A program made the position numbers and the translations under genes. Shown in pieces: positions 1 through 11,508 of a DNA stretch of 64,000 nucleotides. Each line of letters starts with the position of its first letter. Positions within the stretch are counted from its first letter, which is position 1. Source of the stretch: Amphirosellinia nigrospora (taxonomy: Eukaryota; Ascomycota; Sordariomycetes; Xylariales; Xylariaceae); NCBI GenBank assembly GCA_004123355.1, contig SCHM01000003.1:6591058-6655057 (forward strand), in the 5' to 3' direction. A model generated the notes under the pieces. The model saw only the letters and a list, made by a program, of their open reading frames with translations, had not been told where the DNA came from and ran no database searches.

Positions 1-1214
1 TATGCAACCGGGCTGGGTAATAGTCGGCAAAGAAATGCCAAATATAGCTCTTTCGAAACCGCTCAGATCTGTATTTAAGCGACCCGTCCGTTGCAGCCTT
101 AGAGCTGAGGACGTGCAGGAGGTAAATCAGAAGTAAGGGCCAAGCAAACGGGTTAGCACAGAATGCAAAGAATAGGGATACAGTTGCAACTATGCATAAT
201 GAGTGCATTAAGACGACAAGAGCTGGCCTCGCCGTTTGAACGGCACGTTCCAAGGGGCCCATCTTATGCCACCATTACGGCGCCGAGGTGGAGGTCGATG
301 GATCTCCTCTACTCCCATGTCGTCTAGTTCCGGATATGAATCGTCATCATCGTGGCCCTGATTGTTATCATTGCTATCCAAGCCGGTGGTCAAAACTGAC
401 GCATAGGTGACACCGCCCGCACTTGGTCATCGCCCGGTCCCTTTTGGTCAATTTCTCTGGCCAACTCTTTGCTTTCGGCGATGATCGACCTTCAACCGAG
501 TCTCCGTCTTCTGAATGTCGTGTTGATGTCTCATCAAAGGTGATAGATGAATCTTCTCTCGAAACCAGCGTGTCCGACCCAAACGAAGAATTGGGTGAGT
601 GGTTGCTGGGCGTCGTTGACGCTAGGCTCTCATAGCTTTTGGTTTATAGTCTGCTTGATCAGCCATCCTGTAGCTTGTGGTAGTTTTTAGCGCAGGTTTT
701 CGTCTAAGTAGTTGCTGCGGTTCGTTATTCTTGGCGCCCGGGTCCCTGGGTATCTGTGACGATGGTCGCGCAAACGAAGGATTAGTTGGGTCGGCAATCG
801 TGACGGTCTTGGACCTTCGCGAAGGACTTCCCTGGCCGGAAAAGTCGTGTAGTTTGCCGTCCTTATTGACGGCTAGAGGGGTACCTGGGATGGAAGTATC
901 GTAATTTTCCTGACTAGTCTGTCTAGTGTTAGCTCGGTCCGTATCATCGGGACCATGTATGCCGGGAGCTCTCACGTTGGAAGGCTGACGGTGGTGGGAC
1001 TTGATAGTATCTTTCCCGCGCCTCGATTCCTGTCCACTAGCGTTATCCGCCTCCGGACCCGACACGCTTGCCTGGCTGTTCTTCCTAGATACTGAGTCGA
1101 TATTAGCTTTATAGAGGATGCAATCGCGACGAACCCCTCCCGGTCGCGGAAGTCTAGAAAATCGTGGGGTGTTTGAGGGCGCTCGCCGTCCCGCCGCCGC
1201 TCATTATCCGCCAT
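1..1214 (-). CDS. Diacylglycerol O-acyltransferase 2 (DGAT2), N-terminal part, cut by window edge
   Basis: Acyl-CoA:diacylglycerol acyltransferase of the DGAT2/DGA1 family, which makes triacylglycerol in the ER and lipid-droplet membrane. Reading starts at the ATG at 1214. Some 200 low-complexity Ser/Pro/Asp-rich residues precede GGIRWAPWNVPFKRR (about 240-285), a hydrophobic membrane stretch (about 150-215), and then LKYRSERFRKSYIW and FFADYYPARLH just before the edge, which is the family's typical run-up to its HPHG catalytic motif (outside the window). A ~45-nt intron is likely near 1090-1134. The frame changes at about 637-640 (A-run on the coding strand), near 395-405 (a shift or an unrecognised intron) and at about 214-222. 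Family assignment is firm; the exact exon structure of the N-terminal extension is not. Confidence 0.82.
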
Positions 1215-2205
1215 GCTGAATGTCTAGGATGTGGTCGCACGGCTTCGGGAGAGTCGAGGACGCAGTGCGTGAACAAGATGCTTAAGCGTAACATACCTAG
1301 GTAGAAAACCCGAGGGGGAGTCGCGGTCCTGTGCTGTTTAAGTTCAGCAGCGGAAATATCTTCTGCCATTTGCTGCCGGGCCCCCGAATTGAGTTTGCTT
1401 TGCAGACGTCAAGATAGACGGCGTTGCAGTAAGAATAACGCTGATGTAGAGCGGGCGCAGTGGGGATTGAAATACGTTACAGGACGAGATATTCAGCGCA
1501 GTAGGAATAAAAAAGGAAACAACGGCTATGGTACGTAACGCTACGCTGATAATAGAATAAATAGACACAGATAAATATAGGAAAGTTGGGGACGCGAGGA
1601 TGAGGTACAAAAGGGTAGCATTGAAGCCTGAGGTCAAGTTGCATCTGACAACGGGTCCTGGGTCCTGGGATGATGACGTTGCAATGCAGCACAGGCACAA
1701 TATATTAATTATGTGCACTAGCTGAGTGGCTGGTCGCTCTCGCAGTTCGCCGCACTGCCGAGGCAGCTGAAAATAGGAGGTAGCTTCGGCGGCAGGGCTA
1801 TGAGACCCCTCAGTGCACCCCTGAAATACCCTGTAGTTTCCAGGGTAAAATACCTACACCAAGATACAATGCTGATGAGCTGGACCAAGACAGTCGAGCC
1901 TGGGAATATTCACTGGTACCTGTGTATTTCCTAGGCTACAAGATACGCATCTTGGAGGTAGGCATATAGACAGGAGAGAGTACGCCACATTTATATAAAC
2001 TTAGACACACAAGGTATAAAAGCTTCGGTTGCCTACCTTAGGTTAGGTACTTCTTATATGCAGTGACACATTCACCCCCAAACCGGCAATGCTATAACAA
2101 GTCTGTATTTGGGCCAAATATGAGTATTATTTATGTACAGCCTTTACCTGCCCGTCAAGAGCCACGCTCATATTAATATCCAAACCAGGAGGAAAGTTTC
2201 TATAT
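1215..2205. other. Intergenic, DGAT2 upstream region
   Basis: No supportable gene. Short open frames on the minus strand (1154-1369, 1344-1718) have no recognisable domain. A TACCTTAGGT element lies at 2034-2043, matching a motif that recurs in other intergenic regions here. Confidence 0.6.
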
Positions 2206-3695
2206 CTAATGTTTTAACTGCAGCTTAGCATTCCATCCTACGATGCACCGGATGAGATCCCAGTCGCCGTGTAAGCCAACCCAGTCCGTGACAACGATGC
2301 CAGTCGTTGCATCGCCCACCTTCAACCCAGCCGGTCCTTTGCCGTCCCGGCCGTGACGGATACATAGGTACTCGATAATAGCTGGGTTGGCCTTGGCTGC
2401 GATTTTTTCCGGCCAGCAATTGGCGTTGAAGAAGTTGCTTGCGCTGAGGAAGTTGATGAAAAACGGTGTTAGCGGGGCATCCTTGCGGTAGCCTTCCTGA
2501 CCAGGCAGGAGGCAGACTCCTTCGGCAGCACGCTCGAGATGTTTGCGGGCGAGCTCGATCTTCTTCTCGATGTTCGTGCTCTGGTCAACCTCGTAGAAGT
2601 CTTGTATGCGCGCAATCCCGCTCCCTAATCGCCCATCCTCGCAGTTATCCGGCCACGAGCTACCATCGAGGCCCCAACCCCGACCACCCCATTCATGATT
2701 CAAACTCTCATCATTGACGTGTCGCCGCAAAAGGATTATCCTACCGCGAACCTCGCCCAATTTTGGGATGCGGGGCTCTGTGTACCATCGCTCTGCATTA
2801 TAGAATTTCTCCTTGAGGACTTTAGATAGCTTCTGGTCCGTACCACGCCTGTACCTTCGCGCTTCACGCTCATGATGATAGTCTCTGAGGGATTAGCGTC
2901 CAGGAAGGCGTAAATGGTATTAACTAGGTCCTTAAAGTATTTATTACCCGTAAGAGAGATGGGAAACGCGCTGTGTACGAGCGTTAGAGCTGCGTCGTCC
3001 TGGCTAACACTGACCCTTATGTCCAGGGAACGAACACCGTTTTCCAGCTGCTCACGAATGCCAACAGCCTGACATCGCACCGACGGCAATGCAACATGAC
3101 ATGTTGGGCTGTTGTGGGTGCCGGGTATAGATAGTGCGGTCAAGGGGTAATCGTCGCGAATTTCTCGCATCCAACTGGCGAGGTTGGCGGAACTGAAGAT
3201 GGCAACATAACCTCCGGATTGGACATACACCACAGTATACTCGTTCGGTGCGCCGTCTATTTGCTTCATCACCGTGCTTCGCCGCGAAGGGCTTGGCACA
3301 TCCACTTGGTACTGGTGACCCTCGGACTCAAAGGTTAAGCGTAGAACCTCACGCCCGGGATCCGCTGCACGAATATCTGTAGCACATGTCTCGAAGGGTT
3401 TCAGTGAGACGGAGACATCTCGACGGTCCCAGGCCTCGCCCTTAATCTTAACGTTGAGTGATACGGAATCCGACGATGAGGTGAAAACATTGGTGATCTT
3501 GCTCGTCAAGTTGTTGCGGAGCTTTTTAACATCCTCTACAGCAGCATCTAAGGAGGGATGGCCCTCGAAGCGTTCAACGACCGTGAGCTCCAACGGTGTC
3601 GCAGTGAGGTTACGAATAGTGAGGTCGGCCATCTCGAGAGGATCGGAGATGTCGGATTCGTCCGATGAAAAACAACAACAAGTCCATTTGAACAT
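2206..3695 (-). CDS. PI-PLC X-domain-like phosphodiesterase
   Basis: Phosphatidylinositol-specific phospholipase C-like protein (PLC-like TIM-barrel phosphodiesterase superfamily), about 490 residues. An N-terminal beta-rich region of about 160 residues with a Cys-Cys-Cys near the start (possible lipidation, inferred) precedes the X domain. The two catalytic histidines are visible: His194 in IPGTHNSP and His241 in LVHSAFPIS, with the metal/substrate-side motif LDIRVSV between them. One frame change lies near 2838-2846; after it the protein continues through YNAERWYTEPRIPKLGEVRG and ends in the conserved DWDLIRCIVGWN. The ATG at 3695 is the first in frame. Substrate is not predictable: fungal members include bacterial-type enzymes without a Ca-binding Y domain, and none is seen here. 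Confidence 0.85.
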
Positions 3696-4217
3696 GATAC
3701 TTGGTTATAAACACGGCCGTCTCTGCCTGCAGCGCGAGACAACTGTGGACGTGTATCTGGGTTGCTGAAGGAGCGCCGCCGGGGTTATTGGCTGCCGCTA
3801 AGGCCTTGGGCACTGTAGACCTGCTGCTCCCTGGGGAAATTAGCACACTGTTAGACGCGCTGAAAGTGGAAATAGCCACATTCGTAAAGGTATGTGGACT
3901 TCGAGTTTTATAGTCATTGACATTATCTTGTGAGCCGCATTTGCTGTGCAACTCAAATAATACCTACTTGGGTAGACAAATATATAATGATGGTCAGGGC
4001 AAGTTTTATAGGTATGTATTAGTATCATGGGGTGAGACTGGAACCCCCACTGTTTGCTCGGCTTAGAGTCTGATGACGACTTGTCTTATTAGAACTTATT
4101 CCGCGAAGCAAGAACAAGAAGTCCATCGTGACTATGGCAACCTTCGGCGCCACGATACTCTCCCACGAACCAAACAAGGCACAGGTGGTCTACATAATTA
4201 TTACACGACCTCATGAT
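3696..4217. other. Intergenic between PLC-like and SET genes
   Basis: Promoter of the PLC-like gene plus the 3' flank of the SET gene. No gene or repeat seen. Confidence 0.6.
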
Positions 4218-5404
4218 CTACCGACGAGGCCTCATGTTCCAAGACCAATGCGATTTCGGGTCATCAGCTAGCATCACCATTTGTCGAACGTCGGCAGCAT
4301 CAGAGCCACTCTCAAGCAGGCCTGCCTCTATAGATAGGCGAGCATACTTCTTAGCCATGCCTTTCTTCCCAAATGAATTGTAGTTGAGCGCGGCAAGTGT
4401 GTACGCGCCGGCTATCTTGAATTCTAGACGCTCATTTTTGTATAAAGCCACATATTCCTCAATCAAGGCTGGCGAAGATGTCTTGCTGCTGAAATCGGAT
4501 AGTTCGCTATCGATTTGAGAGATGGCAAGTAGCCGGCTATCCGACGCATCTGACTCTTTTTTCGATAATGAGCACTGAGAACAACTACACGAGAATCCCA
4601 GTGAGTTTCGCGTTCGCTCTTGGCGCACCCACCGCACCTGCAGAGCATCGAGGTAGGAGATGGTAAGTTCTTCTCCTGGTCTGATATCTCGGACTGCATG
4701 GGTGTAATGTGTCAGATTTTGGCCGATATAGAACGCTAGGCTAATTCATTCATATTAGCTTCGAACACCACAGAATAAACACGCCACAGCTAGGTAGCTA
4801 CTGACTTCGGCCGACAATCGTGATTCAATAATGACACTTCAGGGAAATTGCCATAGTGGAAGCCATCTTCATTGCCCCCAATCGCAATTTGAAATGAGTT
4901 TGTAAAGAGAATGTCGGTGATCTTATGGCCACCCATTGTGCCAGCTTGGGCTAGATAGCTTTCTTTTCTGGGCTTTGGTAGGTTATCAACTGCCGTGTCC
5001 ATCATGTCGTAAAAATCCTCAAGCCGAAGTTCACGAAACGCATCTCGGTGAATAAGAAGTGCCGGTGTCGCGGCCATTATTCTCTCGCCTCGGGCAATAC
5101 TTCTTGTGGCAATTAGGCCCTTCCCCTTGCCTGGAATCTCGACGATCCGGGCCTTTTCATAATCTGACCCTGGGGCCACCGCCGACGTCTGCATCTGTGC
5201 TACGCGAGCGTAATTCGGTGCTGTTGTGATTAAAGACATTCCTTTGCCGAAGAAACTCTTGTTCGTATAGACACAATATTCGCCGGAACATCTAGGAAGC
5301 GTGTTCCAGATATCGCTCCCCGGATCGCCATCGTCGTTAATTTTGTGAATTTCTCCTTGATCTTGTTTGTCCTTATGAGAAACTACTACATTTACTGGGC
5401 GCAT
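4218..5404 (-). CDS. SET domain protein (SMYD/SET5-like fungal family)
   Basis: Putative protein-lysine methyltransferase. From the ATG at 5404: a Cys-containing N-terminal segment (CSGEYCVYTNKSF), then a split SET domain with GKGKGLIATRSIARGERI (SAM-binding start), the NHDC signature (LLNHDCRP), GEELTISYLDAL, and a post-SET zinc cluster CSCSQC, followed by a helical C-terminal tail. An intron lies between about 4653 and 4797 (coding strand GTAGCTAC to CCTAG), but the junction does not close in frame, so one base is probably missing near it. Secreted or vacuolar relatives often carry a signal peptide; none is visible from this start. It is divergently arranged with the next gene (679 bp between starts). 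Confidence 0.8.
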
Positions 5405-6083
5405 ACGTATTGCTCAAAGGTTGGAGATGGCGAGTTCCATGAGCAAGTGTCATGGTTAATATAAGTTTGTAATGCATACCTCATAGGCAAGATAGCTATG
5501 AGCCATGACCGATACCATGTAACGCGCATTACACCTTGGTGTCAAAGGTACAGGATTTGGAGTTTAAGAAGACCGAACCGAAGAGATTGGGATAAATGAG
5601 GTTATGATGCAAACAAAACAATCTTGAGCTAACAAAAACATTTACGTATACATGCACATATATAAACATACATAAGGATCTACACATAAAGCTGGCACAT
5701 TGAGTTGGTACTTAGTATTCAGCCAGGAGTACCTCGATCAAACATGTTGCGTTTGATGTCTGTTTCCATTCAGCCACAAATTGGTATGAGACAGCGAAGC
5801 TAGAAGTTAAGATACAAATTGGGTTGACTATTAAGATGTACCAAATAAACGAGATATATTCTCCCCAATTGAATAACAGCCTGAGTAGATTTTAGACTTA
5901 CCTTGGGAGCACCGTACTCGCTTTGGACGAAATCAATTACATACATTTGTTAGCCACAGTTCGTTATGTGGCTGGTGGAGAGCCTGCAAAGGAACAGGGG
6001 TGGCATGGCGCCACAAACTCAGCATCCGTAGCCCTTAAACCTCAGAAAAGTTTGAAAACATCTTGATTTTGTCACGTTATATC
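5405..6083. promoter_or_regulatory. Divergent promoter region (SET gene / mitochondrial protein)
   Basis: AT-rich region between two outward-facing starts, including an ACATATATAAACATAC stretch near 5656-5671. No gene seen. Confidence 0.5.
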
Positions 6084-7681
6084 ATGAAGCGCATTATAAG
6101 TCAAGGTATTCGTACCAGGAGCCATGTTTCTTCCGTGGGCCAAAGACGATTACAATCCACTGTTTCGCAAAGGCTCACCATAACAGCGTCTCCCAAAGCG
6201 ACTCAAGTAAGTTTATAGGAATGATACGATATAGGACGCACTAATGGCACATAGAGACAAGTTCTCGATGAGCTTCGCAACCACAGCTTAAAGGCAACGG
6301 GAAGCTCACATCATGAAATTTCTAGAGGAAATGGGGTTGCTATCCTGGCATCTAAAGACTTCACCCGTTGGCTAGAGAATGACGACTTCATGTCTGAACT
6401 CCTTAAAACATTATTCAAGCCGACGAACACGGTCCAAGCCGCCCAAGCTTTCATGTGTTATCCGGCGTAACTGATAGCATTATTTCACATCCGCTCTCTG
6501 GTGAAGCTCGTTCGGGGTTCTCTGTGCTCTACGGTCCGACCGACAATATCCTCCCTGGGTTATGGGGTGAAGAGGGTTTCGACGGCACTAGTCAAGACGG
6601 CGCCGCATCTGTTTCGTTTCTAGCAAACCCCCTTGTTCGTAATACTGGTGCACTTGAGATCACCGTGCCGCTAGCAAATACTGTATTCCAGAATGGAAGG
6701 CGCTCGACTCTCCATGCAAGTAGATGGGATACTAGCAGCGAAGGCACAATGGTCTTGGGTATTAAGCATCCCAAACGACGCAAAGAATAGCCGGAAATGA
6801 TGGCCTGACGAACCATACAAGGTCTATAATTCCTCTACTACCATTGACGCCACCCAGGAGGATTGTTGCCAGCTTAGGAAATATCGTTCGCCAGGTTGAA
6901 GTGGACGGCTCTACAACGCCAGCGTCAAAGGAACTCGGCTATCATACCTAAAATTTTCGAAGAACGAGCCCAGCGCGAGCCTACTTCGTCGCCAAGGCCA
7001 ATCGGCGTGTGGTGCTGGGTATACCTCCTCGCTGTATGAAGACTGGCAAGTTCGACAACCTAAAACTCTTCAGGCGGGTCTTCTCAAACGGAGATAGACG
7101 TCGCTTCAAGTTCAATGGAAATCTTCTCGGAGCTCCTCGCATCTGGATGCCGCCTGCACAAGATTCGTAAGAGAGATATCGTCCTTTATATGACGACGCT
7201 AATTATGTTGTAGTTAGCGGAGGCGGAGGCTGGGGATTGAAGCAAGGGCTGCTGTCCCTAGACCCAGAGACAAGCATATCTCTACCTGGCCAAGACGACG
7301 ACATGGAAGCGTTTATTAAGTCATTTGAGGAGAGAAATAGTGCTGAGCCGACTAATGGCCTTGCAACACCTGGATCTTCTTTGCTCTTTTGCGTTGAACC
7401 CCAAATGACAGATATAGAGGCTTTATCAAGACAATACCTTACACCAGCGCAGACCTTGTCCTTTGGAGTTGCCCTAAGTTCTCATGACATACAGAGTCCT
7501 AGCTCCCACCCGATGTTGTCGAGACCATTGATGGCCATTTTGGAATAAGCTCTGCGGCGGGCTTATTCTTGCGCACCATTCCGGAATTCGTTGGGTGGCC
7601 AGCAACAATGGGGACAGCGGCGCATCTCCAGGCTCATTCACCACCAAGATTGATGTTCCAGGAGCTCACCTCTGCCTTTGA
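6084..7681 (+). CDS. Conserved fungal mitochondrial protein of unknown function, frame-broken
   Basis: I do not recognise a named domain with confidence. The ATG at 6084 opens an Arg/Ser-rich, acid-free N-terminus typical of a mitochondrial presequence, ended by an intron (GTAAGT at about 6207 to ACATAG at about 6255). Conserved-looking blocks follow: SGFSVLYGPTDNILPGLWG, LVRNTGALEITVPLANTVF, RIVASLGNIVRQVEVDG, GAPRIWMPP, VVSGGGGWGLKQGLLSLDP, and a C-terminus LILAHHSGIRWVASNNGD ending at 7681. The glycine-rich GGGGWGxKxGLLSLDP block is the most distinctive. The frame changes at about 6451, 6772, 6950, 7030-7160 and 7510, so the gene is either badly sequenced or decaying. Confidence 0.6.
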
Positions 7682-8110
7682 TAAGTTTTTAATGATATCG
7701 TTCTACTTGAGAAGTGTGCAAGCATTAAACACTGGACTTGAGGAATGGTATATTAATGTAGATATATATTGAACCGTGAAGAATACAATAACACATTAAT
7801 TCAATCAGAAATGCTACATCACGTTGAGTTCCTATGAAATTTACCTGGCAAATACCTACCTAAAAATAGATTTACAGTGCAGTAGGTATGTGAGCTGTCA
7901 TTATAGGTATTCACCGTACCGAGCTACTTAGCTAAGTGAATGGGGCGGCCACAGTGGATACCTTATCCAGGAGGTAGTGACCAAGTCGCTATTGCAGGAC
8001 CCCAACATTGCCCCAAGCTACGACTTCCATCATACTTCCATTGTTTCCAAATCCAACATCTCACAGCAACCACTTTTATTTACAACTGCTTCCTACTGCA
8101 ACCACAGAAA
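7682..8110. other. Intergenic, REF gene promoter
   Basis: No gene seen. CCACAG/CAACC-rich sequence leads into the start at 8111. Confidence 0.55.
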
Positions 8111-9632
8111 ATGGACCGAAGTCTTGACGAGATTGTCGCAGAGTCTCATGTATGAACTACCCTGATTTGTCCGATAGCCGATGATGGCATGAGCAATCTA
8201 ATCAATCTGCTGCAGGCAAAAAAGCGTGGCAACCGTCCTCGACGTGGTGGTGGTGGTGGCGGCGGCGGCAGCGGCAGCAGCCGACAGCCCCGGGAACGCG
8301 AACGCGAACGCGAACGAGATCCCTATCCTCGCGATGGCGTAAGAAAGGTTTGTTTTCATCACATTGATGCATTGCATCTGCATTGCATTGTATCACATCT
8401 GTATCCCAGCCATGACTAACTCGCCGCGTCGGTTCGTGCAGGTGGATTTCTCCTTTCCCTCATAGATCGATGCTACCTCTCTCCTCCTCGAGCCCTCTCG
8501 TCGAACCTACCAACCTACGGCTCGATGCCCGGACTACGATCGGTGGTGATACGTGCGTCATTTGATATCGGCTAACCAGGTTCTCGTCCTGCGAGACAGT
8601 CAACCAGAGATGATAGGAGAGGTCTAGATTCGTATGTCACCTCCTTGGACCAATGAGCAGCAAGGCAATTGCTAATGATTTGTAGGGATTGGGTTCACGA
8701 TAAATTCGAGGACTTCCACTGTAAACTATGCTCAGCTTCTTCCGTACCGTCGCCGTGGTTGGCTAACTATCCAATAGCTCGAGACCGAACCCGCAATAAC
8801 CGCCGAAGGCAGTCTCCCGTGCCAACACAGTCAGTTTATATCATCAATAGTATCAACATCCCATGGCCACTGACAACCATGATAAGAATGGTCGCGGTAC
8901 GACAAGCTTAAGGTTGAGAATTTGCATTACGACCTGTCGCAATCCGATCTCGAGGTATGAATAGACTAGACGAAAAATCGGGGAATATCAATACTCATTT
9001 GTCAATAGGGTCTTTTCAGCAAGATTGGGCCTGTCGTGAAGGTTGAGCTCTTATATGATAGAGCTGGCCGCTCAGACGGGGTAGCATTTGTCACCTACGA
9101 GAGTCGCGAAGATGCCCTTCAGGCGATTAGCGATTTTAACGGGGCGAATGCTAAGGGTAAGTGGCCCAATACCTTAAATGTCGGTTTATCCTAATAGCTT
9201 CTGAAAGGCCAACCGATTTTCTTGACCGTTGTGTCTTCGCAGCCCAGACGCAATCCCTTCGATAGCGCAGTGATGCCCGGTAGACCACTAGCGGAACGTA
9301 TCACTCGGCCACGGTCGCTATCACCCAACGATCGTGGGATCGACCGGTATGTCCCTGAAGGTGGAAGGCGGTCTCATAGTCCCAGGCCTCGGCGCCGCGG
9401 TAGACGAGTTGGAGCTCGTCGTGAGAACGGAGGGGAAAACACTGGACGTACTACAGGACGAGATGGTCGGCCTAAAAAGACCCAGGAAGAGCTCGATGCT
9501 GAAATGGAGGATTATTTCGAGAAGACTAGTGGAAATGCGGCTGGGGCAACAGCAGCAACAGCAACGACGACTACTGCGAACGAAAACCAGGCCAAAGCTC
9601 AAGGCGTAGACGATATTGACATGATTGGCTAA
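8111..9632 (+). CDS. REF/ALY family mRNA export adaptor (Yra1/Mlo3-like)
   Basis: RNA-binding adaptor that couples splicing and transcription to mRNA export through the Mex67-type receptor (family knowledge). Exon 1 (8111-8149) encodes only MDRSLDEIVAESH, the conserved N-terminal UAP56-binding-type motif; an intron (8150-8215) follows. Then comes an RGG-like and Arg/Glu tract (RPRRGGGGGGGGSGSS, RERERERERD). After further introns and at least one unresolved frame change (8440-8990), the RRM shows RNP2-like ENLHYDLSQSDLEGLFSKIG and RNP1-like DGVAFVTYES (about 8920-9155), an intron, and QPIFLTVVSSQPRRNPF. The tail (9240-9632) is Arg-rich and ends in an acidic C-terminal motif (KTQEELDAEMEDYF, DDIDMIG), as in ALYREF/Yra1. 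Confidence 0.85.
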
Positions 9633-10424
9633 GGTTCAAATAACGTCGAAATCATGAATGATGTGGAAACATTGGGAGTTGTTTTGAGCTGGTATATAAT
9701 TTTACTTCAACCAGACGCATCGCCACTCCCAGATAGATCTACTGTTCAAGTTTTATAATATCATATTGAGCCAGTTCGTGGCACTACCTGGGCAATTTGA
9801 AGGGTTTCAAGCTATATCCATTACTTTTAGTGTCAGTCTTTGAATGGCTTTGCAATTCAGACTAATTCCGAGTTGGACGTTTGCTTGGACAGTTTAATTC
9901 ACTCTAACTATTAGATTACTTCTTTTGTTCTGTGGTCGGTCGTTATAACATCGAGTCTCGAAGCATAATCACAGTAGCATGGGATATCAAGGGACTGCTC
10001 GTCGTATAGTAAATGTGAATCAAACCTGAGGTTCTGAACGGCCGATCCGATGTCCTATAATAATGTTCTCGAGACTTGTGTCGTGTGTAATTTTGTTTTA
10101 AGAATGCCTTTTTATCGAGTAAAGACCTTTAGGTAGGAGCATTAGAAAAGCTGAGAGTACCTTACGTTTTGGGCCTCTTAAGCACATTTGATACTTGATA
10201 GATCCTGGTGTTCTGAGCTTGAACGGATTAAGTGTCGTTATATTTTTATTATCAGCGTAAAGCAACACGCATATGCTCTGCTAGGTTAAGAATCATTTAT
10301 GTTTTAACTAACAGCCTTGCTTAATTGCCTCTAACACGACACTCCAACCTGACTACAAGAGGACGTAGAGAGCGCAGGGAGGCTTACATATATATAGTCT
10401 TATATATCATCTAGAGGTCTAGGT
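9633..10424. other. Intergenic, convergent 3' flanks
   Basis: AT-rich 3' region between the REF gene and the dehydrogenase gene. No gene or repeat recognised. Confidence 0.6.
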
Positions 10425-11508
10425 CTAGTCATTCTTCTTCCTCTTATTCTCTAAGCCTTCTGCCATGGCCGCAGCCATATCATCGACATCGGTACCTCGT
10501 TCCCTCTTACCGACTTTCTCCTCGCCGAGCACGGTGTCCTCCGCAACGGCTCGGTAGACTCCAGCGACACCGCGGAACAGGTCTTGCGGAAAGCCGCCCT
10601 CTCATCGAACGTCAAGGCGATCTCCTCCATCTCCTTCACCCAGCGGTACGCCTTGGGCGCCATGCCGACGACGCCGCGCTCCGCGGCCTTCCAGTGCGCC
10701 GGGACGAGCCCCTGCAGCTCGCCCTGCAGCTCGTCGAGCACGCCGAGCCGCTTGGCCGTCGTGAAGGACTGGATCGCGAGCGAGGTGAACCCTTGGTCAG
10801 GCTCGCGAAGCACATCTTCAACCCCGAGGCGGCGCCGATCTCCTCGGAGATGTGCCGCGCGTTGAGCGTGGCCGAGAGCTTCTCCCCGTACCCGGGGATC
10901 GAGGATATCTTCCACGGGCCCGACATCGGTATGCTGGGAACACTCCATCCCGCCGCCGGCTGTTGTCCAGCGCTACTATCGCCGGCGGATGCGGAAGCAG
11001 CCTCGGCGGGCTTCGGCGGACCCCCGATGATGGCGCCGTCTGCGAAGCGCACCTGGCCCGCGTCTGCTCGAAGAGCGCCGCGATGGTCCTCGTCGTCGAC
11101 GGCGCCACGGCGTTGAGGTCCGCGAAGAACAGCGGCTCGCCGCCAGCGCGCCGGAAGGGCCCGGTCACGGCGTCGACGATGCGCTGCGCCGTCGCCGCGG
11201 CGTCCCTCGGCGGCACCACCGAGAGGATGACGTCGCAGGCCTCGGCGAGGTGCTCGTCCGACTGGTAGATCTCGACCCGCGCGCCCCTGGCCCGCTGTAT
11301 CGTGTCGTTGCTGTTTTCGGCTTCGTGTCAACAAAAAAAGAACCTTAACCCATTCGACGCACGCGGGAATGGGGTGGTGTCGGGGCGCGAACCTACGGCC
11401 CTTGCAGTTCGTCGCTACCGAGAACCCGTTCGCGATCAGGAGTCGGGCGATGCCCATGCCCATATCTCCGATGGAGATGACGCCGATTTTGGCGGCAGGG
11501 ACCGTCAT
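10425..11508 (-). CDS. 3-hydroxyisobutyrate/6-phosphogluconate dehydrogenase-like NAD(P)-binding protein with DUF1932-type C-domain
   Basis: Predicted beta-hydroxyacid dehydrogenase. The N-terminal Rossmann fold reads KIGVISIGDMGMGIARLL (GxGxxG type) directly after the ATG at 11508. A short intron (about 11315-11400) follows, then DVILSVVPPRDA, FADLNAVAPSTTRTI, GAIIGGPPK, and a helical C-terminal domain with TKGFTSLAIQSFTTAKRLGV and GLVPAHWKAAERGV, ending at 10425 after a Lys/Asp-rich tail. The frame shifts at about 11065, 10795 (TTT to TT on the coding strand) and 10578 (CCC to CC). GC content is much higher than in flanking DNA. It may belong functionally with the P450/SDR/regulator group that follows (inference). 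Confidence 0.8.

Noticed and set aside
1154-1718. Overlapping minus-strand frames upstream of DGAT2
   Set aside because: No domain, no conserved pattern and low-complexity hydrophobic content; probably chance frames in the promoter.
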